DNA from: Formicarius rufipectus
Taxonomy: Eukaryota; Chordata; Aves; Passeriformes; Formicariidae
NCBI GenBank assembly: GCA_013399695.1
Contig: VXAU01002309.1
Location: forward strand, 654,847 to 718,846
Length of the DNA: 64,000 bases
Direction of reading: 5' to 3'
Numbering within the stretch: position 1 is the first letter of the stretch; each line of letters starts with the position of its first letter. Under the pieces are notes generated by a model. The model saw only the letters and a list, made by a program, of their open reading frames with translations. It was not told the DNA's origin and ran no database searches. Shown here one piece after another: positions 1 through 11,010 of this stretch. Position numbers and translations under genes: made by a program.

Positions 1-300
1 GAGCGGCCGCGCCCCCAGGGCGCGGATACCGCACACGCACCCCATCGAGGCTCCGCGCCAGGACGGGCAGAGGCGGGGTGGGAGCTGCCCCTGCCCGCGG
101 GGGGCGCGGGGCTGCGGCTGCCTGCCGGGCTTCCCCGCTGGCCGGATAGCGCCGGGGCGGGACCGGCGCCCCGCTCCGACCTGGCACCCAGAGCCTTCCG
201 TCGGNGCGCCCCGCCGCGGGTCCCTCCGTGCGGCACACACCTGCCACTGCGGGACACTCGGCCCCTTCCCCGCGCCGGAGGAGCCTCGCAGCAGTGATGT
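1..300. promoter_or_regulatory. CpG island at the window edge, probable promoter / first-exon region
   Basis: The first 300 bases are extremely GC- and CpG-rich, then composition drops abruptly to AT-rich DNA after about position 300. A canonical GC box (GGGGCGGG) lies at 154-161, with a similar GGCGGGG run near 73-79. In vertebrates such islands mark promoters or first exons of housekeeping or developmental genes. No convincing coding frame with an ATG and Kozak context is visible, and the only plus-strand frame crossing the edge (228-416) depends on a GTG start. The gene could be transcribed leftwards out of the window or rightwards into it; the sequence does not decide. One N lies at 205. 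The GC composition itself is clear; promoter function is inferred. Confidence 0.7.
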
Positions 301-671
301 TCTTAATGTGGAAGGGAAGAATGCCTCCCGAGGGACGAATTGTTGTAATAGATAGAATTCAAGCAGAGTTTTGGGGTCATGAGCGGGGTTCTCAAAGGCA
401 CGGGATTCGGTCTTAAAAGCCTGAGTGTCCTAAAGCTGCGTTTTAAAACTTTTCCCTACAGCAATTGCAGCAAACTCCTTAACAGCTGAGTGAGAGAACA
501 CAAGGAAAAGATAATCAAAGATCCACTTACTCCAAAGCCAAGTCTTAAAAGAAAACCATCAGACCTTGTGAATATCTCAGTAAATTACATCAAGAATTTG
601 TGTAGTCAGTAGGCTAGGACTCTACAGCTAAAAGGCAGGAAATCATAGAATTACAGTAATGTTTCAAACTC

Positions 672-747
672 ACTTTTCTACCATCATGGCTAGACTTCAC
701 GAACAAAGATTTGGGAGGGTTTTATCCACACTTGACTTTTCTACCAT
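672..747 (-). mobile_element. 50-bp stub of an RTE-clade LINE 3' end, with 13-bp target-site duplication
   Basis: Positions 685-734 match the minus-strand 3' terminus of the larger RTE copy near 25.1 kb at 46 of 50 bases. The match covers the last codons, the stop and the short 3' UTR ending in CATG. The insert is flanked by a perfect 13-bp direct repeat, ACTTTTCTACCAT, at 672-684 and 735-747, as expected of target-primed reverse transcription. Three of the four differences from the larger copy are C-to-T changes at CpG on the element strand, which is methyl-CpG decay. The stub is an extreme 5' truncation with no coding capacity. Confidence 0.85.
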
Positions 748-3700
748 AGCCTTAAAAAAAATGACAAACTGTCCTGGGCGTTTAAATTTATAGTTTCTTA
801 AAGCAAAATAAATAAAAATAGAGTAGAAGGGGCACACTGAAAATAAAAAAAGAACAGGAGACTCCATAGATGGAATAGTAAAAGTTCATGGAACTATTTG
901 CCCCAGGATGTGTGCACTCCAAAAGTATGGATGGGTTCAAGAATGGATGGACTAATCAATTGCTAAAAAACACCCAAGACTTGACTATGAAGGCAGTGTG
1001 TCTGAAACAGAAGATTCCTGGACCACAAACTCCTGTGAGCCATGGCTGGGTTGGATCATATCACTGAATATTTGCCTGTTTGTTCCCTCTCCCATAGTGG
1101 TGCAGTGTTGGGTGGTGCACTGACCAGCTAACCCAGTAACCCAGACTGACCTGCATGGACCTTGGGCCCATATGACATTCTGACAGTCTTGTATTGCACT
1201 TCTGAGTGGCATGATACTGCTTTATTAGTCACAGTGTTTAACCAGCTCAGAAAATACCAAGAACTGCTGATTACTGTCAAGAAGGAAGAGAACTATTTTG
1301 ATTTCTAACCTAATATAAAGCATTTGACCCTGCCAAGTAAGCGTATTCTGTGTAAAAATAGCACTAGGTAAACAGATGCTCGTCAACCTCTTGACCATGC
1401 CAACATCCAAAACAGAGCCCTGCTGCCAGGCTGTGAGAGATACAGAAAGAGAAAATCTCTGCTGGAACTATGGGCAATCTAGGCATGGGGCAAAACAGGC
1501 ACAACATGCTGGCTTACTGGTATGGGTTATCCCGTGGGTCTGCTGACAGAGATTTGGTACATGCCTAACATAAAGCCAGAAGGGATGTGATTCAATTTAT
1601 ATTGAAGAATGAACACAAGCTCATCACTAGCAGGGGTCTGTATCGCTCAGTGCGGCTCAAAGGACGTTCAGCAGTGTAAATTTGTCTCCCTCATTATTTG
1701 GAGGGCATCTTCATCCGTGGTAGGCAGGCTGGTGTTAGGCCTGTCTGGCAGTGTTTACAGGGCACACAGAAACTTCTTCCTCTTGTCCTGCAAGAAGGTC
1801 AGAGATTTCAGCAGCCCACATGGTAACTGGAATCCATGAGTTCTTTTCTGATTTTGTCCTAGTCCTCACTCACTGTCTAATGCAGAATTGTCTCAATCCT
1901 ACAGGAATTCAATTCTCTGATACTTTCTGAACTTCACTTTGGCAGTGCTGAATGAATGAATTCCTCCTTACTTGTCTTGCTGAATCAAGACCTCAGGATG
2001 TAGTGGGTTCCTAGAATTACTTGGCTGACTCTGGAACGAAACTTCTCCAAATTCTGCAAATAGTTTCATCAGTATTTGGCTCTGCATTAATCAAACAAAG
2101 ATAGAATTTCGGCTTTGGACTGCGGGCATGACAAAGCTCCTAAATACAGAAGATGAAGGCACTCTTAACCGCATCTGTATTCTGAAACAAAATCACAAAA
2201 GCTTTTGTTTTCCTCCTGTAAATCCTCAACAAACAAGTCTCTGACCTTGTAATTAATTTTCATGTGCAACAGCCAAAACTTTCAGTCAAGACCTTCAGGC
2301 TTCCCCCAGAAATGATCCCTTATGAGTAGCAGCAAACAGATAAGGAACTGAATACCAGCTTTGATAACAATCCCAACAGAGATTTTAAAACAGGAGCTTT
2401 GGAATGCTGTCAACAGGTCTGCTAGAGGTTGTGTTCATGGGACGTTTATTGACTCAAGTCCCTATTGATCTGGATACATCTAATTGATTTCAGTGACATA
2501 TTTTGCCAAATACAAATTTGAAGCATCTTTTATTTCCATTTTCTGATGCTTACAGAGCAGGTTTACTGCATTGTCAATAAGAGGCTTTAATGCCAAGGGA
2601 TTACATTCGCAGGATCACAGAGTGATGTAGGGCTGTGCTGAGAAAAAAGTAATTCCCATCCTTGTAGAAAGCAGTGGAAAATTACAGCATCCTTTAGATG
2701 AACTGACCTCTAGTTAGAACAGCTGATAGGCAGTGCCCTGACCTCTGTTTTATTTCCAACTCATGGATTTGACTATAACGGAGTTGTTGTCACTGTAACT
2801 TTATGAGCAAATGCGGCAGGTATTTCAGCCCATAGCGGTTAGAGAGGGGTGACTGCTAAAAAAGCATATTTGTATGACTTCTTCTGCGTGTGCTACCCCG
2901 AGATTAGTAAAAGTCCTTGCATTGTATAACCTCTCTAGATTAGCGTTCTCATAAAACCATATTGGATGACAGATACTTGAATTCATTACTGTTGTTATGA
3001 ACTTAAAATAATTTGCTGTGACTGCTCAGTTTGGTCTTATCAGAACTGAATAGCACTAGTATGGAAAAAAGGAGAAAATGTGATAGAAAAAAATATTTAA
3101 AAAAAAAAGACACATGAGAAAAATGAAGATTTTTAGTGATGCTATAAGTTCTGTCTGCTGGTTTCCTTTGGTCACAAGAGAGCTCATATGTGCTGCAGAA
3201 TGAGTAGTGTAAGCATGAACTGTCTGCTGATTTTGAACGATAATAGCAGAAAAGCATTTAAGCATTTTCTGTCAAGGTCATAATCTGAACAGATTTCCCT
3301 ACACCTTTTGCATGAATATATGTGCTAAAATACAAAGGTTAGCTGAACTAACCTAGCTATGGGGTCATCTTTTTTATCTCTTTTCCCGCTTATATCTTTA
3401 TCTAGTGTTCCACTAGGTGTTTGCTACCATGAGATCTCAAAGTCTTTCATGTGTCTAGAAAAGCCCCACCATCATCACCATCATCATTGCAGTTCATTAT
3501 CTTAAAAGAAAGATCTCTTTAAGCCTGTAAGACCTCCAGCAATCTTGGAGATAAGGCACAAAATGATGTAAACAATGAGCTAATTTGTCAGAGAGGAATT
3601 TTTGCTAGAGAGAAGTTCAGCTGACTGCCAATTCAAAACAACTTGGATTCTTGGTGATACGAAAACAGAGGCCTGCTAAAGGGAGGCCTCACCTGGCACT

Positions 3701-4011
3701 CACGCTGCCAGGTGTTAATGCTTTTCCTCTTGGTGTTACCACCATGTCTCTTGCCGTTGTGTTGACTGCTTCAATAGTCCTTATTATTTGTAGGAGATTT
3801 TCTTTCAGGAAGTGTTAAAAGGTTTCGCAGGTAGAAGCATTCAAAACATGCAGGTTAAACAGGTCTTTTTATAGTGATTTGTGTCTAGTGATTTATAATT
3901 TAGGAGATATTTGCCACATTTATCTGGGCCCATTGCAGGACTCAGACAAAAGTGGGGTTATTACAGTGTTTCAGAGGGTGGATGAATTAGTCTAAGCTAA
4001 GAGGGTAAGGG

Positions 4012-4045
4012 AAGAAGTGTTAATTTTGCCCTAGGTAAGTGGTCC
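4012..4045 (+). other. Juxtaposed splice acceptor and donor (recursive-splice-site-like)
   Basis: A pyrimidine-leaning run ends in CCTAG at 4030-4034 and is followed immediately by GTAAGT at 4035-4040. An AG acceptor abutting a perfect donor with no exon between them is the signature of a recursive splice (ratchet) site in long introns. The polypyrimidine tract is weak, and such a motif can arise by chance in a window this size. Confidence 0.2.
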
Positions 4046-4050
4046 GTTCA

Positions 4051-4092
4051 TAATATATATATTATTTATATTATATAGTATTATATATATTA
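4051..4092. repeat. AT-rich low-complexity tract
   Basis: Imperfect alternating AT/TATT sequence, partly self-complementary. This is simple low-complexity DNA. Confidence 0.8.
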
Positions 4093-4991
4093 ACCATCAT
4101 TAAGTTTTAGTTACTTGAGTTAGGCATATAGTTACCAAAGGTACCCTCCTTGGTCAGAAGAGACAAATAAGTGCCCTGAAGGCAACTCAGTACCTCTGTG
4201 CCCTGAATCATTAGGCAGTATCTAATGTTTAGTTGGAAGAATTTAATCCTGAAACCCACAGATAGGTAGAAGCTTCTTTGAATTATGGGTGATTTTTTTT
4301 TCTTATTTCTGGAGGGTTCTGTGTGAAAGGGATGGAATTGCTTCAGGGGATCCTATTGTCATCCTGTGGCAAGTTAAATACCATGCATGTTATGAAGAGA
4401 TTCCTGTCCTAACTTAGTCCAGTCTAGTTATGGACCTGGAAGAATACTTGTAATATTAGTATAACACTAATATGCTCCTCAACAATGAATTATGCATCTT
4501 GTCTTCCAGTTAGCAGCCCTGCATGGCTGTGTATTGCACTGGATATACAAGACATACTAGTTTTCTTGAAATTAATTGACATTATCTTGCCTTGCACTGT
4601 GCCTGATATCTTCTCAGAGAGATGTGAAAGTATTAGTTCTATTTTACAAAAGCGAGAATTAAACCACAGCATAGACAGTATGTCTCATCTGAGGGATGTC
4701 TGTGGCAGAACCAAAAATTAAATGCAAAATTAATTTTCTCCCATGCTAGTATCTGGATTACTTACAGCAATATATATTCCATATCTGCCAACCTTATTTA
4801 TGTGATTACATGCATTGTAACAGAAAATTTGCGTTGGCAAGAGCCAGAGCAGGTACTGCAGGCATTTGCTGTACTTCGGAGGAATGTTACCTAGATACAT
4901 TATATTACTATAGCCCTGGTTGCCTTCCCAGCAGGAGCTATCCATTACAGTGAAAAATGAGGGACTTTGAACACTGACACCTGAAAGACCA

Positions 4992-5197
4992 TTATTCAAG
5001 AAAGAACCTGAATCCAGATTTGTGGGGAAGGGAAAGAATATAACCATATCCACATTGAACTGGAAACTGGTTAGCATCACCTGCCACCATCCAGCATGTG
5101 GGAAATGCCAGGAAAGAGCGTTTTCCACAGTACACGATCACAGCAAAGAATATTACTGTAAGACAAAGAAGTCCCATAGCTGTTTTACAGGCAGACG
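4992..5197 (-). other. Candidate exon encoding a transmembrane-like segment
   Basis: On the minus strand a strong acceptor, with a pyrimidine run ending CTTTCAG, abuts position 5197. The frame that follows is open to a stop near 4992, about 68 codons. Its first third reads as a hydrophobic helix (GLLCLTVIFFAVIVYC) followed by the basic pair KR, the pattern of a membrane anchor with a stop-transfer signal. A GTGATG donor at 5080 would instead make a 117-bp cassette exon (39 codons). An overlapping minus-strand frame (4730-5128, 132 codons) is also open. I recognise no family. T-rich DNA readily encodes hydrophobic runs, so chance is a real alternative. Confidence 0.22.
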
Positions 5198-6324
5198 CTG
5201 AAAGAAAAAGCCACAAACATCTCTAGCATTAATTTCCATTTCTCACTTCCAGATGCCATTTTTGAACCTGCTCCATCATTCACTGCACTGTAAATCTCTT
5301 TGTAGTATTCCAATTAGTCCAAATTCTTTTAATGTTTTAAGCCCTAAAGTGAATTGGAAACCTTTGTTATAAGTTTTATTTACTTTGCTAGAAGCTGCCT
5401 TTACTTTTTTATAAATGTTTTATGTAATTCCACAAAGAAAAGCTTGTCTTTCTGCAGCCAAGCTCAAGTCTTTTGTCCGTAGGTTTACCAGACTTCAGGG
5501 CCAAAAGAAGCCTCTGGAACATCTAACCTGGCTGTCTGTGTAACACAGGCTTGCATTTGCTGCTATGGATATCAGGTCCAACAACTTGACCTCTGAGGTT
5601 TCTTGTCTCTTCCTCTTAACTCAAGTTTGACTCTCTCCAAATTTTCATCCAATTCAAGGATAAGGATCAGGAGGTTTGACAAGCACAGACACCCACCCTT
5701 GCATAGTCATGCAGTAGACCAGAGGCTGTATGTGACCTTTCCAGCCTTCAGCAGGGGCTTCCTCGCCCCAGTGTGTCTGCATCTGCTCATCAGCACCCAC
5801 ATGGTGGGTGTTACCAACCCTTGGATCAGCTGCCAGATCTCCATGTGGGAGCTCCCCCTAACTTGCATTAGTCAGCCAGGTGATGAGCACCTGGGCACAG
5901 CCTCTTCAGACGGCACAGCTGAAGCTGTAGGGAGATGTGTATCCCAGCCTGCTTAGTCAGTGTGCAAGGCAAACTGTAAGCATAGTGACATTGATCTTAT
6001 ATCCATTGACTGCATTCTTATTTTAAACTCCAGAAGAAAAGAAGGATACAGATTTGGAAGAGTACCATACTCCAAGTCGTTGCTTATACTATTGTAATGC
6101 TCCCATCACAAACTTATAATAGAGCGTTTTTTTTTCAGAAAATACATGCATGCAGAAATAGGGAAAAGCAGGTCCAGCATATTGGATTACTGGTGAATGC
6201 AGTGTGACTGGTACATAATTCTCAGTGTAACATTCAGTGAGATGAACACTGCACCTATCTGCCTAGCTGAATATTACACATTGATATTTCATACAAGACA
6301 GGTTTAATAATGCCGTAAAACTTT

Positions 6325-6341
6325 CTTTTTTTTTTTTTTTN
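6325..6341. repeat. Poly-T homopolymer ending in an N
   Basis: An uninterrupted T run ends at a single N (6341), a likely consensus uncertainty at a homopolymer. Confidence 0.85.
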
Positions 6342-6489
6342 AAGAGAATCAACTGTCTTTATGTATTTTTAATAGGGCATCAGAAGAATTATTTCCTGAA
6401 ACTCTGACATGTTGCAAATGTGCCTCAGCCTGCTACAATATAGGAAACATTACTAAGCAGCTTGTATTTTGTTGACAGTGGAGCTCTTT

Positions 6490-6562
6490 AGAAATACAGA
6501 TAAAGTGAGAGGTGAAGAAAATGAGGCATAAAGAGATTAAGCAAAATTCTGTCCAGTGAGAT
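6490..6562 (+). repeat. Ancient MIR/L3-like relic
   Basis: The segment around GAAAATGAGGCATAAAGAG and AGATTAAGCAAAATTC, followed by CAGTGAGA, follows the order of the widely conserved block 'gaaactgaggcacagagagattaag...cagtgag' found in old amniote MIR/L3 elements. It is heavily diverged and recognised only by motif order. Confidence 0.4.
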
Positions 6563-6847
6563 AGGGGACTGAAAACAAGCCTTTTGGTCTTCAGTGTTGT
6601 ACCGCTCGTGTAGACAAATGAACCACTGAGGGAAAATGTAAATTTTAAATGCAGAAATGCTAAGCATAATTTAGCTGCTAGTGACAGCTTTAGTCACTTG
6701 CAAAGCTTAGTGCTGTGGAATTCTCTACAGTTACAGGGAACTCTCACTAGTGCTATTATTCATGATTTTCACTTAGCAATGATTTTCACTTATGCGTGTT
6801 TTTATCCAGAGCTCTTTAAACCTTCCCAAAGGCAAATATTAATAGTG

Positions 6848-6908
6848 ACATTTTAAAGAATGAAGAGATGGGGAAGTTGGATGACTTGAATCACTGTCAT
6901 ATGATGAG
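6848..6908 (+). repeat. Second ancient MIR/L3-like relic
   Basis: The order 'attttaaagaatgaagagatggggaag...atgacttgaatcactgtcatatgatgag' parallels the old consensus 'attttacagatggggaaac...gtgacttgcccaaggtcacacagtgag'. Decayed; recognised from word order only. Confidence 0.35.
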
Positions 6909-7742
6909 CCTGAAATAGAATAAACATTTGTAAAGCCTGTGACTTTCAATCCCATGCTTAACTTGTTGGACATACAGCCCACCTCCTACAAGGCAAAACT
7001 TGACAACAGTTTTCCTCATTTTGTGACTGACCCAGAGTAACTGACTCAAAACCATGATTTAAATCGCAGGTATTGTAGTTTGAATCAAAACCAAATGCTG
7101 TGTTCTCTGAAGTTTCATGAGATTTGAATGTAGCACCTGATTTTGACCTGTTCCACAATTTTTGGATCTTAATGCTTTTTACTAAAAGGCAATGAGTAGA
7201 GAAAGGAAGGGAATTTCTCAGAAAGGAAGAAAATCTGTTTGTGTCAGTGTTTGAGATATGAAAGTATGAAATGCGCAATGAGCGACATATGCCAGATTCA
7301 GCTATGTAGTAACTCTATATCTGCCTAATCCTAGTTTGATTTTACTGTATCTGGTTCAAAATGGATGGTACCTGATAATAGAGTGTGCTCGGCTTTGTCT
7401 GGAAACAGCATTCTGAGGTATATTTTATAGACCACATTTTTATCACATTTAGTGTTATGAATATATACATTTTTATTGTTGTGATTATGTTTTTCATTTA
7501 ATACATATTCTATTTTATTTAACTTTTCTATGTTGAACTTCATACATGGAACTTACAACTCTTTCATCTAGTTTCAGGCCACACTGATGAAAGATCTGTA
7601 ATCAAGCCACAGAGCACTCACCTTGATTCTTTTAAGTGTATTTGTCTTTAGGTACTGCAGCTGCAACTATTAAACCTCCAAGTCACTTTGGCTGTGTGAG
7701 TTGAGTCATAGAGTAAAATAAAATACCTTCTATTAATGCTTT

Positions 7743-7799
7743 TGTGCTCACTGGTAGATGCTTATATGTACAGTAGTGACTAATGAACTAGTGAGCACA
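7743..7799. repeat. Near-perfect 13-bp inverted repeat
   Basis: TGTGCTCACTGGT at 7743-7755 is matched by its reverse complement at 7787-7799 with one mismatch, separated by 31 bases. It could fold as a hairpin or be the terminal repeats of a tiny decayed DNA transposon. No target duplication was seen. Confidence 0.6.
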
Positions 7800-10364
7800 T
7801 TTGTTAAAGACAGTTTAATAGGAAAATGTGTTATGTTCTTGGAGTGAGGGGATAGGCTATTATGAGATTAGAAATTGTGAGAACCAACATTATTTCATTA
7901 ATATAATGAGTGTTTTTTCTTTATACATATTTTTATTTTCAGATGTGGTGTTTTTAAGTATTGAAGAATATTATAAGCCTGATACAGCAGGTCCCGCTTT
8001 GTTGCATAAGCGTATTTGTGGCTCTCAGGATAGGGCAGGAACTTCTCTGAGCATTCTCAGTATCTTGTGCTTTTAGGTGTGCCTTTCAAATCCTCTTAAT
8101 TCAGGGATTACTTAGGTTTTATGGAAACTATCAATGGACCACCTTGTGCAGCACAGCTGTCAGGTTTAAAGTCACAAAAAAACCTCTATAATGAAGCTAA
8201 GCTTTGAGTGTTTACTCATCTGCCTTTATCAAAAATGTTTTGAGAATATTATTACTTTTATTTCTGTGTTTGTCTTTTTTGACTGATTTCTAAGAAAAAA
8301 AGTATTTATCAGGTCACCACCTGATGTTTAGTGGAATTCCAGTACTGTCACAGATTGAGAAACACCTCTGCATGGTATCTGACATGGACTGCTACTGATG
8401 ATGAGATCCTGGGCCAAGTGAGTATTTGCTTGGACCAAAGGGGCAATTAAAATGCTCTTAAAGGAATTTAAGAATGCTAAACTGATTAAAAACTATTTTA
8501 TCTATATATTACAGCTATTGACTTGTAAAAAGTCCCCTTTCATCATTCACCATCATTTTCACAGATCTTAAAATAGATTTCAAAATCACATTTTACTCTG
8601 AATGGGATCCAAGGGAGCTAAAACAGGCTTCCAGGCTACCTACCATCATCCACAAGCATAGCTCAGAATCCTGACACTTCCGTGGGGCCAATTTATAAGA
8701 AATGTGGAACTGCTGAGATGATGAATTCTTTTTACAACATGAAGTGTTCATATTGTTGGGAAGAAAAAAAAAAAAAGCAGGGGGAACTGGTGTGGGAGTG
8801 TGTGGGGAACTCCATATAGAAAGAGGAAGTGCCATGTGACTGATCAGGAAATGGGTACAAAGCATCTGTTTTGGTAGTATTTTCACTTGTTTTGGAGGCA
8901 TTTCCATAGAGAACTGGAATCTGGCCCTGCATGTAGGTATTACTTCACTCTGGAGTGAAAGGCAGCCACTAATTTGGACTGAAACACACCAGCTGTCAGC
9001 CTGAGCACATAGCAACACGGCACAACAGCTGAAGGCAGGTTGCACACGACGCAACATCCCGCGGAAACAGTGGAGTGTTGTAAAACCATTCTGGGCTGCA
9101 AGAATCACAAACAATGCTCTGACTTCTATCTATAAAAAGAGAAAACTATTTTCCAGGCTGTATTTTCTGAGAGGAATTGGTTCTTTTTTACCTCCAAAGA
9201 CTCTGGGATACAGTCCTATTTGTGCTACAAAAATTCCAGGGAAATATTCAAGGCAGCAAGGTGCAAACATGATGAAAGCCCTTTCTGATCCTGCCTGCCA
9301 GGGCACTTCTTGCCATGCACAGAGTTGACAGGAGAGAAGTTTAGCCCTCATCTTTCCATAAACATTGTGTAGTCTGGGGTACACTGCCAACCCTTGTGAT
9401 GTCAGGGCTGTTAGTTCCTTTGGTTTTGTCATGTGATCTTTTTTTTCCAGAACCTGAATCCAAAAATATGACAGGTTTTCTTGTGTAAAGTGAAGTTCTG
9501 CTTATTAATTTTCTCCTGAGCAAGTTGCTGTTAGTCAGAGCTTTTCAGTTATGGGAAGAGTAGTTTACTGCCCTCAATGCAATAAAGTAATTTTTAGAGG
9601 AAGTCCTTGTATGGATAATTTTTTCATTGTTTTAGAAGGCTTCAAATAGCATTTCCTAGAGGACCAACTCAAATTCCAAGTTTGATTCTCCTTATTCAGT
9701 CATTCCTCAGTCAGCTGGGAGGCAAGCTGGTGTATGCTGGTGCAAGTAAGCCACACAGAAAGTTGAGATAAAATCCTTAACAGATAATATTTTGAACATT
9801 CCACTCCAAGACAGAAATGTAATTCTCCTGCAGAGTTATAGAGGGACTGAAATAGATGAAAGTTATATTTCAAGGGCTGTCATGATAAAACTTCTGAGCA
9901 ATGTGCTCAGTGAGATGTAGAGTGAAGCAGTTATTTGGAGGACTACTCTTTGCCATTGTCTTTCTTCTCTCTGGAGACTGATAATTCTTAATTTAGATGA
10001 TTTCAAACTTGACCCATCCTTATTTGCTAAGTAGTTCATATTAGTATACAGTTGTCATGGATCACAGTGTAACAAATGTGTCTGGATGTAATTTCCTGCA
10101 ACACTCTCTTAGTCTTTGTCATGTTGACTTTTTCAGCATTGGTTTTTTCTTGTCTCCTTTCTATCCTTTCCCCTACTCCTTAGAGCCTTTCTTTCTTCCT
10201 CACTGTTTTGAGTTGAAGCCAGCATTCTGAAAGCAACATCATCAACCACAGTCACCTTCGTTGGAAGATCATGAGTTCAAAGTCATCTTCAAAATTATTC
10301 TGAGTGAAACTTTCTCATGTCTTTGTTTCACAGTGTGAAGTCAAATAGGATATGGAGAACTGGA

Positions 10365-10640
10365 CAGTTCTTGCCACCCACTTCAAGAAAGATGTTAAGA
10401 AAGTGGAGAGAGCCAGAGTAGAGGGCTACCAGGTTGATCAGAGGTTGATCAGTGCACAGGACCATTGAGGAGAGGCTGAAGAGCAGGCTTGTATAATCTG
10501 CCAAAGAGAAGGTCAAAGGCAGTTGAACAGCAGCCTATGACTTCATGACAAAGAGCTACAATGACACCAGAGCCAAACTATTCCCAATAGTGACAGAAGG
10601 TGCAAGAAGGGGCAGTGGCAGCAAAATGAGTGTAAAGCTT
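10365..10640 (+). mobile_element. CR1 LINE fragment (internal 3' part)
   Basis: The order of blocks matches the 3' part of avian CR1: AAGAAAGATGTTAAGAAAGT, a GAGAGAGCCAGAG-like segment, GGGCTACCAGGTTGATCAGA, GAGGAGAGGCTGAAGAGC, CAGCCTATGACTTCATGA and GAGCCAAACTATTCCCA. The fragment lacks the terminal ATTCTATG tail and dissolves into unrelated sequence after about 10640. An 11-bp unit AGGTTGATCAG is tandemly duplicated at 10431-10452, a private change in this copy. No coding capacity remains. Confidence 0.8.
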
Positions 10641-10990
10641 GGACATTATGAAACAAAATGCCCAGAAGATGTGCAGGTAGAGCGCAGTGCTGAGAGCCTG
10701 GCAAACATATGACCAGGACAGCAGAACGTGTACTTTCTATGTTTAAAACTGTGTTGGCATTCCAATACATCTGTCATGTAATAACAGACCTAGAAGAAAA
10801 AAAGTTTGCATGGATGATGAAGTATCTCTATCCCCCAGTCAGGCTGCTCATGGGCTTAAGGGATATATATAGAATCCAGGGCACAGTAGGTCACCCTGTA
10901 TTAGAATGTATACTTTCATTTCTACAAACCACTGCAGAAACTGGTTTTTATATTCAGGCAGACAAATAGCCTTCTTAGTTTTAATGGGGT

Positions 10991-11010
10991 GATTCACATC
11001 TGTGTGAATC
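10991..11010. repeat. Perfect 8-bp inverted repeat, 4-bp loop
   Basis: GATTCACA and TGTGAATC form perfectly complementary arms around TCTG. It is too short to assign a function. Confidence 0.6.

Larger units (their letters stand above)
748..4990. other. Non-coding stretch, intergenic or intronic
   Basis: AT-rich DNA with short random open frames only (none above 84 codons), A-runs near 3082-3110 and an AT-rich stretch near 4050. I recognise no gene, RNA or well-preserved repeat apart from the small features listed separately. Confidence 0.6.
5198..10364. other. Non-coding stretch with a few ancient repeat scraps
   Basis: No gene is recognised. It holds MIR/L3-like relics near 6.5 and 6.85 kb, a poly-T run with one N at 6341, and an imperfect hairpin at 7743-7799. 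The minus strand at 8593-9114 has the longest open frame in the window (173 codons). It has no domain I recognise, low-complexity runs of F and P/T, and no clear splice or repeat context, so I treat it as chance. Confidence 0.55.

Noticed and set aside
228..416. Plus-strand frame overlapping the CpG island
   Set aside because: Starts at GTG, no Kozak ATG, no splice donor, no similarity to anything known to me.
640..660. AATCATAGAATTACAG as an inverted CR1 tail
   Set aside because: No CR1 body follows; the adjacent sequence is the RTE stub.
8593..9114. 173-codon minus-strand open frame, longest in the window
   Set aside because: No recognisable domain, biased composition, overlapping shadow frames and no splice or promoter context; consistent with chance.
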